Source of the DNA: Streptomyces cyaneochromogenes
Lineage (GTDB): Bacteria > Actinomycetota > Actinomycetes > Streptomycetales > Streptomycetaceae
Direction: 5' to 3'
DNA: 64,000 nucleotides
NCBI RefSeq assembly: GCF_003963535.1
Contig: NZ_CP034539.1
Location: 10,540,001 to 10,604,000 of the forward strand
Made by a program: the position numbers and the translations under genes. Every line of letters starts with the position of its first letter. Position 1 is the stretch's first letter. Of the stretch, positions 34,255 through 45,284 are shown one piece after another. The notes under the pieces were generated by a model. That model was not told where the DNA came from and searched no databases. It worked only from the letters and a program-made list of their open reading frames with translations.

Positions 34255-37200
34255 ATGAGTGTGTCCATGTGGCGCCGCAGCATCGGTAAAACGTTCTTGA
34301 CAGCGGTCGCGGTGGCCGTCGTGGGCGGTGTGCTGCCACCCAGCGCTGCGGCTCATGCCGTAACGGCCAACGCCGCAGCTGTACAGGACGCTGGGCAGGC
34401 TTCGGATGCCATTCCCGCGGAGGCTGAAACCGCGTCCACCCTCGCTGCCCAATCGGGGGAGCCGGTGGAGGTGCCGTTCGAGCGGACCGAGTATTCCCAG
34501 GTCTTCGCCCAGCCGGACGGCAGCTTCAAGCTGACGCAGTCGACCACCCCGCAGCATGCGAGGGCGTCGGACGGGTCGTGGAAGCCGGTCGACGTCACGC
34601 TGGCGAAGCGCGCCGATGGCCGCATTGCGCCGAAGAGCGCTGTCGTGGACCTTTCCTTCTCCGGCAAGGGCACCGGTTCCGACATGATCCGGATCGGGTA
34701 CCGCAACGGGCACATGCTCACCCTGGGTTGGGGCCGTTCATTGCCCGAGCCGGTTCTGGAAGGCGATACGGCCACTTACCGTGAGGTGCTTCCCGGAGTC
34801 GATCTGCGTCTGACGGCGACGGCGGAGTCCTATCGCGAAGTTCTTGTCGTCAAGACACCGGAGGCCGCGGCCAGCCCGGAGTTGGACAAGGTGCTTTTCA
34901 GCGTCGACAGCGAGGGCCTGGAGGTCACGTCCACCATCAACGGCGGCCTGGCCGCGGCGAACGATGACGGGGTGGAGATATTCACCGGCCCGCCCGGCCG
35001 GATGTGGGACTCCGCAGGCGAGGCTCAAGCCGCGGGTGCTCAGCCCATGATGGGCGCGAGTACGGCTGCAGACGAGAGTCAGACCCCGGGTGAGGGCGGG
35101 GCAGAGGAGCCAGACCCGGCCGCCGGTCCGGGTGACGGCGACGCCTCGGCGGTCATGCCCGTGCAGGTCGCAGACGACAGCATCGCTGTCGTGCCGGACA
35201 CCGATGTGCTGGAGGGTGCCCAGACGGTCTATCCGGTCTACATCGACCCCGCCGTCGGGATCGGGCACACATACCGCGCGGTGCTGTCCTCCGACGGCGA
35301 CAGCTACTGGATGTTCGACGGGGCCGGCTACGGCATCGGCCGGTGCGGCTACAACTCGCAGGGCACCTGCACCACCGGTGCCTGGTACACGAACCGGATG
35401 TACTTCCAGTTCAACTCCGCGAGCGCCCTGCGCGGCAAGTACGTGCTCGACGCGACCTTCCGCGCCTATGAGACCTGGTCGTTCGACTGCAACCCGGCCT
35501 GGGTGGACCTGGAGCGCACCGACGGCATTTCCTCGGGCAGCAACTGGCCCGGGCCCGGAGGACCCAAGGCGGACAACAGCTGGGACCAGATGGGCGACCA
35601 ATACGTCTCGGCCGGCCGCGGCACCGCGTGCTCCCCTGAGCAGCCGAACGCGTGGATCGAGTTCAACGACAACCCGAACGAGCCGGACGAGAACCTGAAG
35701 TCCACGGTGCGGAACTTCGCGGACGGCAAGATCGACAATCTGACGCTGATGCTGAAGGCGAAGGACGAGTCGGATGTCACCGCCTGGAAGCGCTTCGACG
35801 ACAACGCCGAGTTGCAGGTGGACTTCGCTTACCAGCCCGGGGTGCCGACCCGCTACGGCCTGTGGCCGGGCAACCCCGGCGGCGACCCGGACGACGTGCA
35901 GTGCGCCACCTCCTCATCGAACCCCATCATCGTGACCCGGGCCGAGCCGTACGTGCAGGCGGCAGTGCAGACCAAGGTCGAGCACAACGCCGGAAGCTCC
36001 GAGGGATCGCTCCAGGCCGAGTGGGTGATGGAGCGCCAGCACTCCGGCACCTGGGTAGGCAGCTGGAGTGCCCACAAGCCCGACACCGGCTGGGATCCCG
36101 ACGGCACCGTGGAGACCGCGAAGGTCTCCCCGCGAGCTGACAAGACGCTGTACCGGGTCAAGGCACGTACGCAGTCGCACTGGACCTATGACGGCAAGTC
36201 CGGGGATCTGTTCTCCTCGTACACGCCCTGGTGCTACTTCAAGGTCGACCTCGAGCGGCCGAAGCCCCCCGTGGTCACTGCCGTGGACGGCGGCATCTAC
36301 ACCCTGTGCGTCACGGAGGACTGCGCTGCGCAGGGCGGTCCAGGCATCCAGGGCAAGTTGCACTTCGCCCAGAACGCTGCAGACAGCGACGTCGTCAAGT
36401 ACGAGTGGATGCTGCCCGGCATGACCAAGACCGACTTCGCCACGGGCGCGAGTGTGGATGAGCCCGTCACTCCCTTGGTCGCCGGCCGCCAGACCCTGCA
36501 GGTGCGCGGCTGGGATTCCGGCGGCTCGGGCGAATGGGCCCACGTCAAGATCAAGGTGCAGGCCGCAACCGGCGCGATCGGCCGCTGGCACTTCGACGAC
36601 TACGCAGCCGGCTCACTCGAGAAGCTCGCCCGGGACACCGCCACCGAGGGCACCGTGCGGCACGACGCCACCATGTACACCGAAGGCACCGGGTTTTCCT
36701 CGCTGGCGCGCCGCGGCGGCGGTACCGACGGTACCGACCGGTCGCTGTGGCTGGACAGCACTGACCCGGCCAAGCAGCAGGGCTATGCGGCCACCTCCAC
36801 ACCACCGATCAACACCGGCGACTCCTTCACCGTTTCGACGTGGGCGTATCTCACCGACGCATCGGCCAACAGGGTGGTCATGGCCCAGCCCGGCACCAAT
36901 GCGAACGCGTTCGCCCTGTACTACTCGACCGCCTACAACGCCTGGGTGTTCAACCGCACCGACCAGGACAAGACCAGCCCTGTGTTCATCCGCTCCCTTG
37001 CCGAGGAGGAACCTCAGCTGAAGGTCTGGACGCATCTGGCCGGCGTGTTCAAGACCGAAGGCGATGACGGCCTTGCGGACACCGACCCGACCAACGACAC
37101 CATCCAGCTGTTCGTCAACGGCCGGCCCCAGGGCCAGCCGGTCAAGCTGGCCAGTGCGGCCTCCACCTACCAGCCTTGGTCAGCCTCCGGAGGCTTGCAG

Positions 37201-38091
37201 TGGGCCCGCTCGGTCAAGTCTGGTGTCGGAGGGGAGTTCTTCCGTGGGCGACTCGACGAGACAGCCGTGTGGCAGCAGGCACTGACCGAACCCCTGATAC
37301 GTGCCGAAGGCGAGCTGAAGGAGAACGAGGCTGCGGCCACCGAGCTGGTGGCGCACTGGGACGCCACCAAATCGACGGGTACCACCCTGGCGGAGACGAC
37401 CGGTTACCCCATTACCGGCATGGCCCTGGCAGGGAGCGCGCAATTCGCAGAGACCCCGCAGCTGCTCACGCTGAACGGCACCACCAGCTATGCCTCCACC
37501 AGCGGGCCGGCGGTCGACGAAACCGGCTCCTTCACCGTCAGCGCCCTGGCCCGGGCGGACTCGGCCAAACTGGTCGGCAAGGCGGACGGCTACACCGTCA
37601 CCATCGCGAGCCAGAAGATCGGCAACGAAGCGTCCTGGGCCCTGAAGCTGGTCAAGCTGGCCGACGACATCGACCGCGACAACAAGCCTGAATGCCTATG
37701 GCGCTTTGAGCGCACCAAGGTCGACGCGAACGGAAACAAGGCTTCCGCGACGCAGGTGTCGGCCATCGCGGTGGCGGTGCTGGACGAACTCGTCCACGTC
37801 ACAGGGGTGTACAACGCCGCTGAGTCATTCGCGGACGGCGATGCAACCCGGTTCGGCAAGCTCCACCTGTTCGTCGGCGCTGACGACCAACAGGATGACT
37901 CCACCGAGCCCAACTTCGCCGACCCGCAGCAGGGCACCGGTGAACTCGCCATCGGCCGGAGCCACACCAGCGGGGCGCCCGGCGAGTACCTGCCCGGGGC
38001 AGTACAGCAACTGCGGATCTGGGCCGGGGCGATGGAAAGCCGCCAGATCGCCGAGCGGGTCCTCGGCGAACCGGCCACAACCACCGGCTAG
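34255..38091 (+). CDS. secreted LamG/jelly-roll repeat protein
   Basis: About 1278 residues from ATG 34255 (GGGGGAGG 6 bases upstream). A signal peptide (KTFLTAVAVAVVGGVLPPSAAAHA) precedes a conserved N-terminal wall-associated region, then a beta-rich DNRLRE-like region (CGYNSQGTCTTGAWYTNRMYF near 365) and two LamG-like jelly-rolls (DSFTVSTWAYL near 860; ETGSFTVSALARAD near 1090), each with the GRLDETAVWQQAL or QLRIWAG tail. It is exported and likely surface- or matrix-associated. It is followed 123 bp later by the RHS toxin; this pairing is common in Streptomyces, so it may help display or deliver that protein. Confidence 0.85.
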   Translation: MSVSMWRRSIGKTFLTAVAVAVVGGVLPPSAAAHAVTANAAAVQDAGQASDAIPAEAETASTLAAQSGEPVEVPFERTEYSQVFAQPDGSFKLTQSTTPQHARASDGSWKPVDVTLAKRADGRIAPKSAVVDLSFSGKGTGSDMIRIGYRNGHMLTLGWGRSLPEPVLEGDTATYREVLPGVDLRLTATAESYREVLVVKTPEAAASPELDKVLFSVDSEGLEVTSTINGGLAAANDDGVEIFTGPPGRMWDSAGEAQAAGAQPMMGASTAADESQTPGEGGAEEPDPAAGPGDGDASAVMPVQVADDSIAVVPDTDVLEGAQTVYPVYIDPAVGIGHTYRAVLSSDGDSYWMFDGAGYGIGRCGYNSQGTCTTGAWYTNRMYFQFNSASALRGKYVLDATFRAYETWSFDCNPAWVDLERTDGISSGSNWPGPGGPKADNSWDQMGDQYVSAGRGTACSPEQPNAWIEFNDNPNEPDENLKSTVRNFADGKIDNLTLMLKAKDESDVTAWKRFDDNAELQVDFAYQPGVPTRYGLWPGNPGGDPDDVQCATSSSNPIIVTRAEPYVQAAVQTKVEHNAGSSEGSLQAEWVMERQHSGTWVGSWSAHKPDTGWDPDGTVETAKVSPRADKTLYRVKARTQSHWTYDGKSGDLFSSYTPWCYFKVDLERPKPPVVTAVDGGIYTLCVTEDCAAQGGPGIQGKLHFAQNAADSDVVKYEWMLPGMTKTDFATGASVDEPVTPLVAGRQTLQVRGWDSGGSGEWAHVKIKVQAATGAIGRWHFDDYAAGSLEKLARDTATEGTVRHDATMYTEGTGFSSLARRGGGTDGTDRSLWLDSTDPAKQQGYAATSTPPINTGDSFTVSTWAYLTDASANRVVMAQPGTNANAFALYYSTAYNAWVFNRTDQDKTSPVFIRSLAEEEPQLKVWTHLAGVFKTEGDDGLADTDPTNDTIQLFVNGRPQGQPVKLASAASTYQPWSASGGLQWARSVKSGVGGEFFRGRLDETAVWQQALTEPLIRAEGELKENEAAATELVAHWDATKSTGTTLAETTGYPITGMALAGSAQFAETPQLLTLNGTTSYASTSGPAVDETGSFTVSALARADSAKLVGKADGYTVTIASQKIGNEASWALKLVKLADDIDRDNKPECLWRFERTKVDANGNKASATQVSAIAVAVLDELVHVTGVYNAAESFADGDATRFGKLHLFVGADDQQDDSTEPNFADPQQGTGELAIGRSHTSGAPGEYLPGAVQQLRIWAGAMESRQIAERVLGEPATTTG

Positions 38092-38214
38092 CCGGATCCT
38101 CATGGGCGGCCGCCGAGACCGGCACGCCGCCCACCTCAGCAAGCAGGGCAACGACGCGGATTCAGACGTGCACCTTGGTGCGGGTCAGACGATGACGATG
38201 GGCGGAACAAGGCC

Positions 38215-41200
38215 ATGAAGGCTGCACACCGAGCAGGGCGGCGACGCTGGATGGGCCGGGCGGCTGCCGTATTGGCGCTGGCCATGGTGCCGAGCCTGCT
38301 GGGGCCCACCGAGTTCCAGGCCGAGGCCAAGGACAAGGGACTCGGCCGCCCGAAACTGCCCGCGCCGCGGGAAGCCGATCTGCGCCCGCTCAAGGCCAAG
38401 CCGGACAAGAAGAGCGCCGCCGCGTTGAAGAAGGCGGAAGCCGCCGACAAGGCCGCGGCACGGCGTGCCCGTGACGAACAGGCGGCCAAGCCTGTGTGGC
38501 CCACGCCCGGATCCGTCACCATGGACGTGCCCGCCACCGGCACCGCTCGTGCCAAGGCAGGTTCCCTGCCTGTCACCATCGCAGCCCCCAAGAAAAAGCA
38601 CGCCAAGGCAGCCGATGAGGTAACCGTTACGGTCCTGGACCGCAAAAAGGCCAAAGCCGCAGGCGTCGACGGGGTGATGCTCACCGTCACCGGCAACGCC
38701 ACCGGAGCCGCCCGACTGGCCGTGGACTACCGCAAGTTCGCGGTAGGCGGCGCCGACTTCGCCGGTCGGCTCCGCCTGGTTCAGCTGCCTGCCTGCGCAC
38801 TGACCAAACCCCACAAGCGTGCCTGCCGAATCCAAAAGGAACTGCCCTCCACCAACAATCGCCGCACGGCACGGGTGACCGGGGACATCACCGTGCCCAA
38901 GCCGGCCACCACCCCCACGCCCGACCGGCCCGCTGCTGAGCAGACGACACAGCCGCGCCAGATGGCCTTGCTGGCCGTCACCGCAGGGGCCAGCTCCGGA
39001 CTGGGCAACTACAAGGCCACCCCGCTTGCGGCATCGTCCGCGTGGCAGGCCGGCGGCTCCTCCGGCTCCTTCTCCTGGAGCCACCCGCTCACCATCCCCG
39101 CCCCCGCGGCCGGCCCGGAGCCAGATCTGGCCATCTCCTACGACTCCAGCAGCGTGGACGGGCGCACCGCCAACACCAACAACCAAAGCTCCATGGTCGG
39201 AGAAGGCTTCGACATCACCTCCTCCTACGTCGAGCGCAAGTACCACTCCTGTGACGACGACGGCGAGACCGGCAAGTACGACCTGTGCTGGAAGTACACC
39301 AACGCCTCACTCGTGCTCAACGGCAAGGCCTCGGAACTGGTCAAGGACGACACCAGCGGCGAGTGGCGGCTGAAGAACGACGACGCCTCCAAGGTCGAGC
39401 TCCTGCTGGACACCACCCTCGGCAACGGCGACGGCAACGGCGAACACTGGCGCATCACCACCGGCGAGGGCACCAAGTACACCTTCGGCCTGCACAAGCT
39501 GCCCGGCGCTCCGTCCGGCGAGCGCACCAACTCGGTCTGGACCGTCCCCGTCTTCGGCGACGACCAGGGCGAGCCCGGCTGGGGGAACTCCACCACCTTC
39601 GGCGGACGAGCGGTGACCCAGGCATGGCGGTGGAACCTCGACATGGTCGAGGACACCCGCGGCAACGCCATGACCTACTGGTACGCCCAGGAGAAGAACT
39701 TCTACGCCAAGAACGGCGTCGACACACCGGGCACCGAATACGTCCGCGGCGGCTACCTGAAGGAGATCCGCTACGGCCAGCGCGCCGACGCACTGTTCAC
39801 CGGCACCCCGGCCGCCTCGAACAAGGTCACCTTCAACGTCGCCGAGCGCTGCCTGGCCGCATCTCCCGGCTGCAACACCCTGGATGAGGCGCACCGCACC
39901 AACTGGCCCGACGTACCCTACGACGCCATCTGCAAGACCGGCGACGCCTGCACCGGCCAGACCAGCCCCACCTTCTTCACCCGAAACCGGCTCACCAGCG
40001 TCGACACCTACTTCTGGAACACCAAGCTCACCACCCCCGCCTTCGACCAGGTCGACTCCTACCGGCTCAAGCACCTCTACCTCGACCCCGGTGAGGTCGG
40101 TGACTCCTCGGACCAGTCGCTGTGGCTGGACGAACTCCAGCGCGTCGGCACCTACGGCACCGACATCGAGCTGCCGGCCCTGAAGTTCGGCCACGAGATG
40201 TTCACCAACCGTGTCGACGGCAAGGCCGACAACATCCTGCCGCTGGGCAAGCCACGCCTTGCCACCATCGTCTCCGAGACCGGCCAGCAGACCACGATCA
40301 ACTACATGCCGGCCGAGTGCACCGCCGCCATGACCAAACCGGCCGAGGACAACAACACCAAGCGCTGCTACCCGATCTACTGGTCCCCCAACGGCGGCTC
40401 CGTCCCGCAGCTCGACTGGTTCCAGAAGTACCCCGTCTCCGACGTCCGCCTCACCTCCGTCTACGGCGGCACCCTGGCCGTCAACCACCACTACGACTAC
40501 TCCGGTGGCGGCGCCTGGCACTACAACGACGACCCCATGACGCCGCAGAAGGAGCGCACCTGGTCCATCTGGCGCGGCTACGGAAAGGTCACCCACACTG
40601 TCGGCGACGACACCGGGCCGAAGTCCAAGGACGTCACCGTCTACCTGCGCGGCATGCACGCCGATAAGCAGAAGGACGGCTCCACACGCACCGTTGAGGT
40701 CTCCGGGATCAAAGCCGCACCCATCGACGACCTCGACCAGTACGCCGGCTTCACCCGTGAACAGGTCACCTACGACGGCGCCGACGAGATCTCCGGAAAG
40801 ATCAACGACCCCTGGTCGAAGAAGACCGCCACCCAACACAAGTCCTACGCCGACACCGAGTCCTACTACGTCCGCACCGAAGCCAGCCACGCCCGCACCC
40901 GGGTGACCTCCGGCATCACCGCCACCGACAAGACCCGCACCACGCAGACGACGTACGACGACTACGGCATGCCCGTGACCGTGGAGGACTCCGCCACCGA
41001 GGCCTCGGGCGACGAGGTGTGCACCCGCACCTGGTACGCCCGCAACGCCACCGCCGGACTCACCGCCTTGGTCTCCCGCCAGCAGGTGGTCGCCAAGAAA
41101 TGCACCGTCGCGACAAGCCAGTTGGACCTACCGGCCAACGACGCCCGTCCCGGCGACGTGATCGGCGACACCGCCACGTCCTACGACACGACCACATGGT

Positions 41201-44200
41201 CGGCGGACCAGGTGCCGACCAAGGGCGAAGTCCGCTGGATCGGCCGCGTCAATGGCTACGACGCCTCGGACAATCCGATCTGGCAGAAGGTCACCGAGAC
41301 CACGTACGACACCCTCGGGCGCGCGACCCTGGTCACGAACAACGTGGGCAGCCGTACCCGCACCACGTACGTCCCGTCGACTGCCGGCCCTTTGACCCAG
41401 ATGGACGTCTACAACGACAAGGACCACAAGACCGTCACGGTCATGGACGCCAGCCGCGGCCTTCCCCTGAAGACAACCGACCCCAACAACAGGATCACCG
41501 AACAGAGCTATGACAGCCTCGGCCGACTGACCGAGGTGTGGCTGGCCAACCGCTCCCACGTCCTGGGCCAGGGCGGCAACTACAAGTTCGGCTACAGCAT
41601 CTCCAACACCGAACCCTCGTGGCTCTCCACCTCAGTCCTCGGCAAAACCCAGTACAACACCAGCTACGAGATCTACGACGCGCTCCAGCGGCCGCGCCAG
41701 ACCCAGGCTCCCTCTCCGCGCGGTGGCCGGATCGTCAACGAGACCCTCTACGACGACCGCGGCCTGGCAGTCGAATCCAACGCAGACCTGTGGGAAAGTG
41801 CCACCGCCCCGTCCGGCGAACTGGTCGCCACCGCGGGCGGCTCCGCTCCGCTGCACACCGACACCAGCTACGACGCCACCGGACGCCCGACCCAAGTGGT
41901 GACCAAGACCTACAGCACCACCCGCTGGACCACCACCACCAGCTACACCGGAGACTCCGCCACCACCACCGCGCCCGCCGGAGGCAAAGCCGTCACCCTG
42001 CTGAGCAACCTGCTCGGACAGGTCACAGAGAGCCGCGAATACCCCAACCCCACACCGACCGGTACACCGGCCATCACCGCCTTCACCTACGCTCCCGGCG
42101 GCCAGACCAAGACCGTCACCGGCCCGGACACCAAGCAGTGGTCCTACGGCTACGACCTCAAGGGCCGCCGCACCACCGCCACGGACCCGGACAGCGGCAC
42201 CACCAAGTCGACGTACACCAGCCTTGACCTGCTGGACAACACCACCGACGCCGAGGACAGGAAGCTGCTCTACGGCTACGACTCCCTCGGCCGCAAGACA
42301 GGCCTGTGGCAGACCGACAAGACCGACGCCAACAAGCTCGCAGCCTGGACCTACGACACCGTCGCCAACGGTAAGGGCTACCTGGATTCAGCCACCCGCT
42401 ACGTCGGCGGCACCACCGGCAAGGCCTACGCCCAGAAGGTCACCGCCTACAACAGCCTCTACCAGCCCCTGTCCACCCAGCTGCAGCTGCCCGCAGCCGC
42501 CGATGAACCCCTCGTCGCCGCAGGAGTCCCCCAGACCCTGGACTTCGCCACTGCCTACAACGTCGACGGCACCATCCAGTACACCCGCGAGCCCGCCGTC
42601 GCAGGCCTGCCCGCCACCGGCACCCAGACCTACGAACAAATCGACTACACCTACAACACCCTCGGCATGCTCAACACCGCCAAGGGAGTCACCGGTTACC
42701 TGCTCGGCACCACCTACACCACCATGGGCCTGCTGGAGCAACAGACCCTCGGCAGCGACTCCGCCGGCAAGAAGGTGTACGTCGCCAACCAGTACGAAGA
42801 CGGCACCCGCCGTCTCAAGGAGTCGGACGTCACCACCGACACCCACAGCTACATGCTGCAGGACCTGAAGTACACCCACGACGACGCCGGCAACATCACC
42901 GCCATCTCCGACACCGCCACCTGGCAAGGAACCTCCCAGGCCGACCACCAATGCTTCGCCTACGACGGCCACCGCCGCCTCACCGAAGCCTGGACACCCA
43001 AAACCGCCGACTGCTCCACCACCGGCCGCACCACCTCCAACCTGGGCGGAGCCGCCCCATACTGGTTCAGCTACACCTACAACAGCGCCGGCCAGCGCAA
43101 GACCCAAACGCAGCACGGCGCTTCCGGAGACACCGCCGTCACCTACACCTACGGCACCGACACCGGACAGCCGCATCCGCTGACCAAGACCGAGACGACC
43201 GTCCCGGGAAGCTCCACCCCGACCACCGAAACGTACAAATACGACAAGGCCGGCAACACCACCAGTCGGCCCGGCACGCAGGCAACCCAGACGCTGAGCT
43301 GGAACAGTGAAGGCAAACTCGCCCAAGCCAGCGAGCCCGCCGCCGAAACCAAGCCCGCCACCAGCACGCAGTACCTCTACGGCCCGGACGGACAGCTCCT
43401 GATCCGCCGAGCCGCCACAACCGACGGCGAGACGGTCCTGTACCTCGGCAGCACCGAGGTGAAACTCACCGTCTCCAACAGCGGGGCGAACAAGGCCCTC
43501 TCAGGCACCCGCTACTACGCAGGCGGCGCCGTACGAACGGCCGACGCAGGAACCACCAGCCTCTCCTTCCAGGCCGGCGACCACCACGGCACCATGAGCC
43601 TGACCGTCAAGGACAACACAGCCCAGCCCGCCACCCGCCGCTACCTCACCCCCTTCGGAGCCCCCCGCGGCAACGAACCGTCCACCTGGCCCGACGACAA
43701 GGCATTCCTCGGCAAACCCGCCGACGACACAACCGGGCTCACCCACATAGGGGCCCGCGAATACGACCCCACCCTTGGCCAGTTCCTCAGCGTCGACCCC
43801 TTGCTGGAAACCGACAAACCTCAGACCCTCAACGGCTACAGCTACGGCGCTCAGAACCCCGTCACCCACTCCGACCCCACCGGCCTGGGCCTCGCCTGCG
43901 GCCGAGACACCGGCTCGCCGGAAGAATGCGGAACCGGTGTCGTCACCCACGGCGACGGCTCCCTCTCCAAGGACGGCAACCCGACAGGCGGAGGAGTCGC
44001 CCCCGGCTACGCCGGCACCAACCAATCCAGCGGCACGAACGGCGGCAACAACAAGGGCAGCACGAAGCAGCCCGAACTCGTTCCCGGCGTGGAGATCCCC
44101 ACCGAGGAATACCTCCGCAACATCGGTTACGACCCGTTCGGGAACCAGACCTACAGCCAGCTCCTCGTCCGATGGGCCGAGAACCTGTGCTACCAGAACT

Positions 44201-45231
44201 CGGGAAGCCCCGAGTGCAACGCAGCCCACCAACTCGGCTGGATCAGACCCTCAGGCGACTTCCTCGAACTCATCGGCGTACGAGACGCCATCCGCTGCGC
44301 GCAGGGGAGCGTCAGCGGCTGCGTGTGGACGGTGGCTGGGCTTCTGCCTGTGGGGAAACTCGCCAAAGCGGCAAATCTCATCAAGAAGGGCGACACGGAG
44401 GCCGCCCGAGCGCTGGCCTGTCTCAGGCCGAGTAGCTTCCTGCCAGGCACCCAAGTACTCATGGCCGACGGCTCGACCAAGGAAATTGAGGATCTGCGGA
44501 TCGGTGACCAAGTCTTGGCGACGGATCCTTGGACAGGGGAGACCTCACCACAGAAGGTGACCGCTGAACTCCTCAGCGAGGGCTTTAAAAACCTGGTAAA
44601 GATCACCGTTCAGGAAGAGACGGACGACAAGCAGACGCTTACTGCCACAGAAAACCACCCCTTCTGGGTCGTTAACGCAGGCCAGTGGGTCGACGCTGGC
44701 GACCTGAAGCTCGGCCAGTGGCTCCGCACATCAGCCGGCACTCTTGTTCAGGTCAAGGCCATCCAGCGCTGGACTCAGAGCGCACGCGTACACAACCTGA
44801 CCATCGCTGGCCTGCATACGTACTACGTACTCGCGGGTTCTCACCCTGTACTCGTACACAATGCAGGAAGCGTTGGAGCGTGCCCGGAATCAGGAATTGA
44901 CCACGGAGCCCTAGGGGCATTTGCGACGGCGGACCGGCTGGCTGCCGAGGGGTATCAGAACATCACAAAAGAGGTTCGATTCCTTGACAGTAATGGCGAT
45001 GTATTCATCGCTGACTTCATAGCAAGGCGACCGGATGGTGCGTGGGTAGCGGTCGAGGTAAAGACTAATACCGGCCCTCTCACGCCCAACCAGTCGACCG
45101 GCTACCCTGAACTCACGACTACTGGCGCAGTGCTCCAGTCGAGCAAATTGAAGCAATATGGTTTCAAGAAGGGTGATAAGGTCCGGATGGAAACCGTGGA
45201 AATCGATCACTGGCTCTGCCCGGACTGCTGA
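38215..45231 (+). CDS. RHS-repeat polymorphic toxin with HINT domain and PD-(D/E)xK-like nuclease tip
   Basis: 2338 residues. After an N-terminal signal/anchor (GRAAAVLALAMVPSLLG) and a Lys-rich region come long beta regions and many YD/RHS repeats (YDSLGRLTEVWLANRSH, YTYNSAGQRKTQ). The RHS core end is GAREYDPTLGQFLSVDPLL then NGYSYGAQNPVTHSDPTGL. A HINT autoprocessing domain follows (FLPGTQVLMADGSTKEIEDL, TENHPFWV, GLHTYYVLAGSHPVLVHNAG; about 2080-2215). The last ~120 residues carry D and ExK positions (DVFIADFIARRPDGAW, VAVEVKTNTG) of a PD-(D/E)xK-type nuclease. The tip and next gene are less GC-rich than the body, as expected for exchanged toxin cassettes. Confidence 0.9.
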   Translation: MKAAHRAGRRRWMGRAAAVLALAMVPSLLGPTEFQAEAKDKGLGRPKLPAPREADLRPLKAKPDKKSAAALKKAEAADKAAARRARDEQAAKPVWPTPGSVTMDVPATGTARAKAGSLPVTIAAPKKKHAKAADEVTVTVLDRKKAKAAGVDGVMLTVTGNATGAARLAVDYRKFAVGGADFAGRLRLVQLPACALTKPHKRACRIQKELPSTNNRRTARVTGDITVPKPATTPTPDRPAAEQTTQPRQMALLAVTAGASSGLGNYKATPLAASSAWQAGGSSGSFSWSHPLTIPAPAAGPEPDLAISYDSSSVDGRTANTNNQSSMVGEGFDITSSYVERKYHSCDDDGETGKYDLCWKYTNASLVLNGKASELVKDDTSGEWRLKNDDASKVELLLDTTLGNGDGNGEHWRITTGEGTKYTFGLHKLPGAPSGERTNSVWTVPVFGDDQGEPGWGNSTTFGGRAVTQAWRWNLDMVEDTRGNAMTYWYAQEKNFYAKNGVDTPGTEYVRGGYLKEIRYGQRADALFTGTPAASNKVTFNVAERCLAASPGCNTLDEAHRTNWPDVPYDAICKTGDACTGQTSPTFFTRNRLTSVDTYFWNTKLTTPAFDQVDSYRLKHLYLDPGEVGDSSDQSLWLDELQRVGTYGTDIELPALKFGHEMFTNRVDGKADNILPLGKPRLATIVSETGQQTTINYMPAECTAAMTKPAEDNNTKRCYPIYWSPNGGSVPQLDWFQKYPVSDVRLTSVYGGTLAVNHHYDYSGGGAWHYNDDPMTPQKERTWSIWRGYGKVTHTVGDDTGPKSKDVTVYLRGMHADKQKDGSTRTVEVSGIKAAPIDDLDQYAGFTREQVTYDGADEISGKINDPWSKKTATQHKSYADTESYYVRTEASHARTRVTSGITATDKTRTTQTTYDDYGMPVTVEDSATEASGDEVCTRTWYARNATAGLTALVSRQQVVAKKCTVATSQLDLPANDARPGDVIGDTATSYDTTTWSADQVPTKGEVRWIGRVNGYDASDNPIWQKVTETTYDTLGRATLVTNNVGSRTRTTYVPSTAGPLTQMDVYNDKDHKTVTVMDASRGLPLKTTDPNNRITEQSYDSLGRLTEVWLANRSHVLGQGGNYKFGYSISNTEPSWLSTSVLGKTQYNTSYEIYDALQRPRQTQAPSPRGGRIVNETLYDDRGLAVESNADLWESATAPSGELVATAGGSAPLHTDTSYDATGRPTQVVTKTYSTTRWTTTTSYTGDSATTTAPAGGKAVTLLSNLLGQVTESREYPNPTPTGTPAITAFTYAPGGQTKTVTGPDTKQWSYGYDLKGRRTTATDPDSGTTKSTYTSLDLLDNTTDAEDRKLLYGYDSLGRKTGLWQTDKTDANKLAAWTYDTVANGKGYLDSATRYVGGTTGKAYAQKVTAYNSLYQPLSTQLQLPAAADEPLVAAGVPQTLDFATAYNVDGTIQYTREPAVAGLPATGTQTYEQIDYTYNTLGMLNTAKGVTGYLLGTTYTTMGLLEQQTLGSDSAGKKVYVANQYEDGTRRLKESDVTTDTHSYMLQDLKYTHDDAGNITAISDTATWQGTSQADHQCFAYDGHRRLTEAWTPKTADCSTTGRTTSNLGGAAPYWFSYTYNSAGQRKTQTQHGASGDTAVTYTYGTDTGQPHPLTKTETTVPGSSTPTTETYKYDKAGNTTSRPGTQATQTLSWNSEGKLAQASEPAAETKPATSTQYLYGPDGQLLIRRAATTDGETVLYLGSTEVKLTVSNSGANKALSGTRYYAGGAVRTADAGTTSLSFQAGDHHGTMSLTVKDNTAQPATRRYLTPFGAPRGNEPSTWPDDKAFLGKPADDTTGLTHIGAREYDPTLGQFLSVDPLLETDKPQTLNGYSYGAQNPVTHSDPTGLGLACGRDTGSPEECGTGVVTHGDGSLSKDGNPTGGGVAPGYAGTNQSSGTNGGNNKGSTKQPELVPGVEIPTEEYLRNIGYDPFGNQTYSQLLVRWAENLCYQNSGSPECNAAHQLGWIRPSGDFLELIGVRDAIRCAQGSVSGCVWTVAGLLPVGKLAKAANLIKKGDTEAARALACLRPSSFLPGTQVLMADGSTKEIEDLRIGDQVLATDPWTGETSPQKVTAELLSEGFKNLVKITVQEETDDKQTLTATENHPFWVVNAGQWVDAGDLKLGQWLRTSAGTLVQVKAIQRWTQSARVHNLTIAGLHTYYVLAGSHPVLVHNAGSVGACPESGIDHGALGAFATADRLAAEGYQNITKEVRFLDSNGDVFIADFIARRPDGAWVAVEVKTNTGPLTPNQSTGYPELTTTGAVLQSSKLKQYGFKKGDKVRMETVEIDHWLCPDC

Positions 45232-45284
45232 TGAGCCGCATGACCTGTGGATGCGTGACGAGGGGTGGCCAGAGAGGTTAACAG

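Noticed and set aside
39307..40890. 527-codon open frame antisense to the RHS gene
   Set aside because: Low-complexity Val/Gly/Asp composition typical of the antisense of high-GC coding DNA; no ribosome site or motif.
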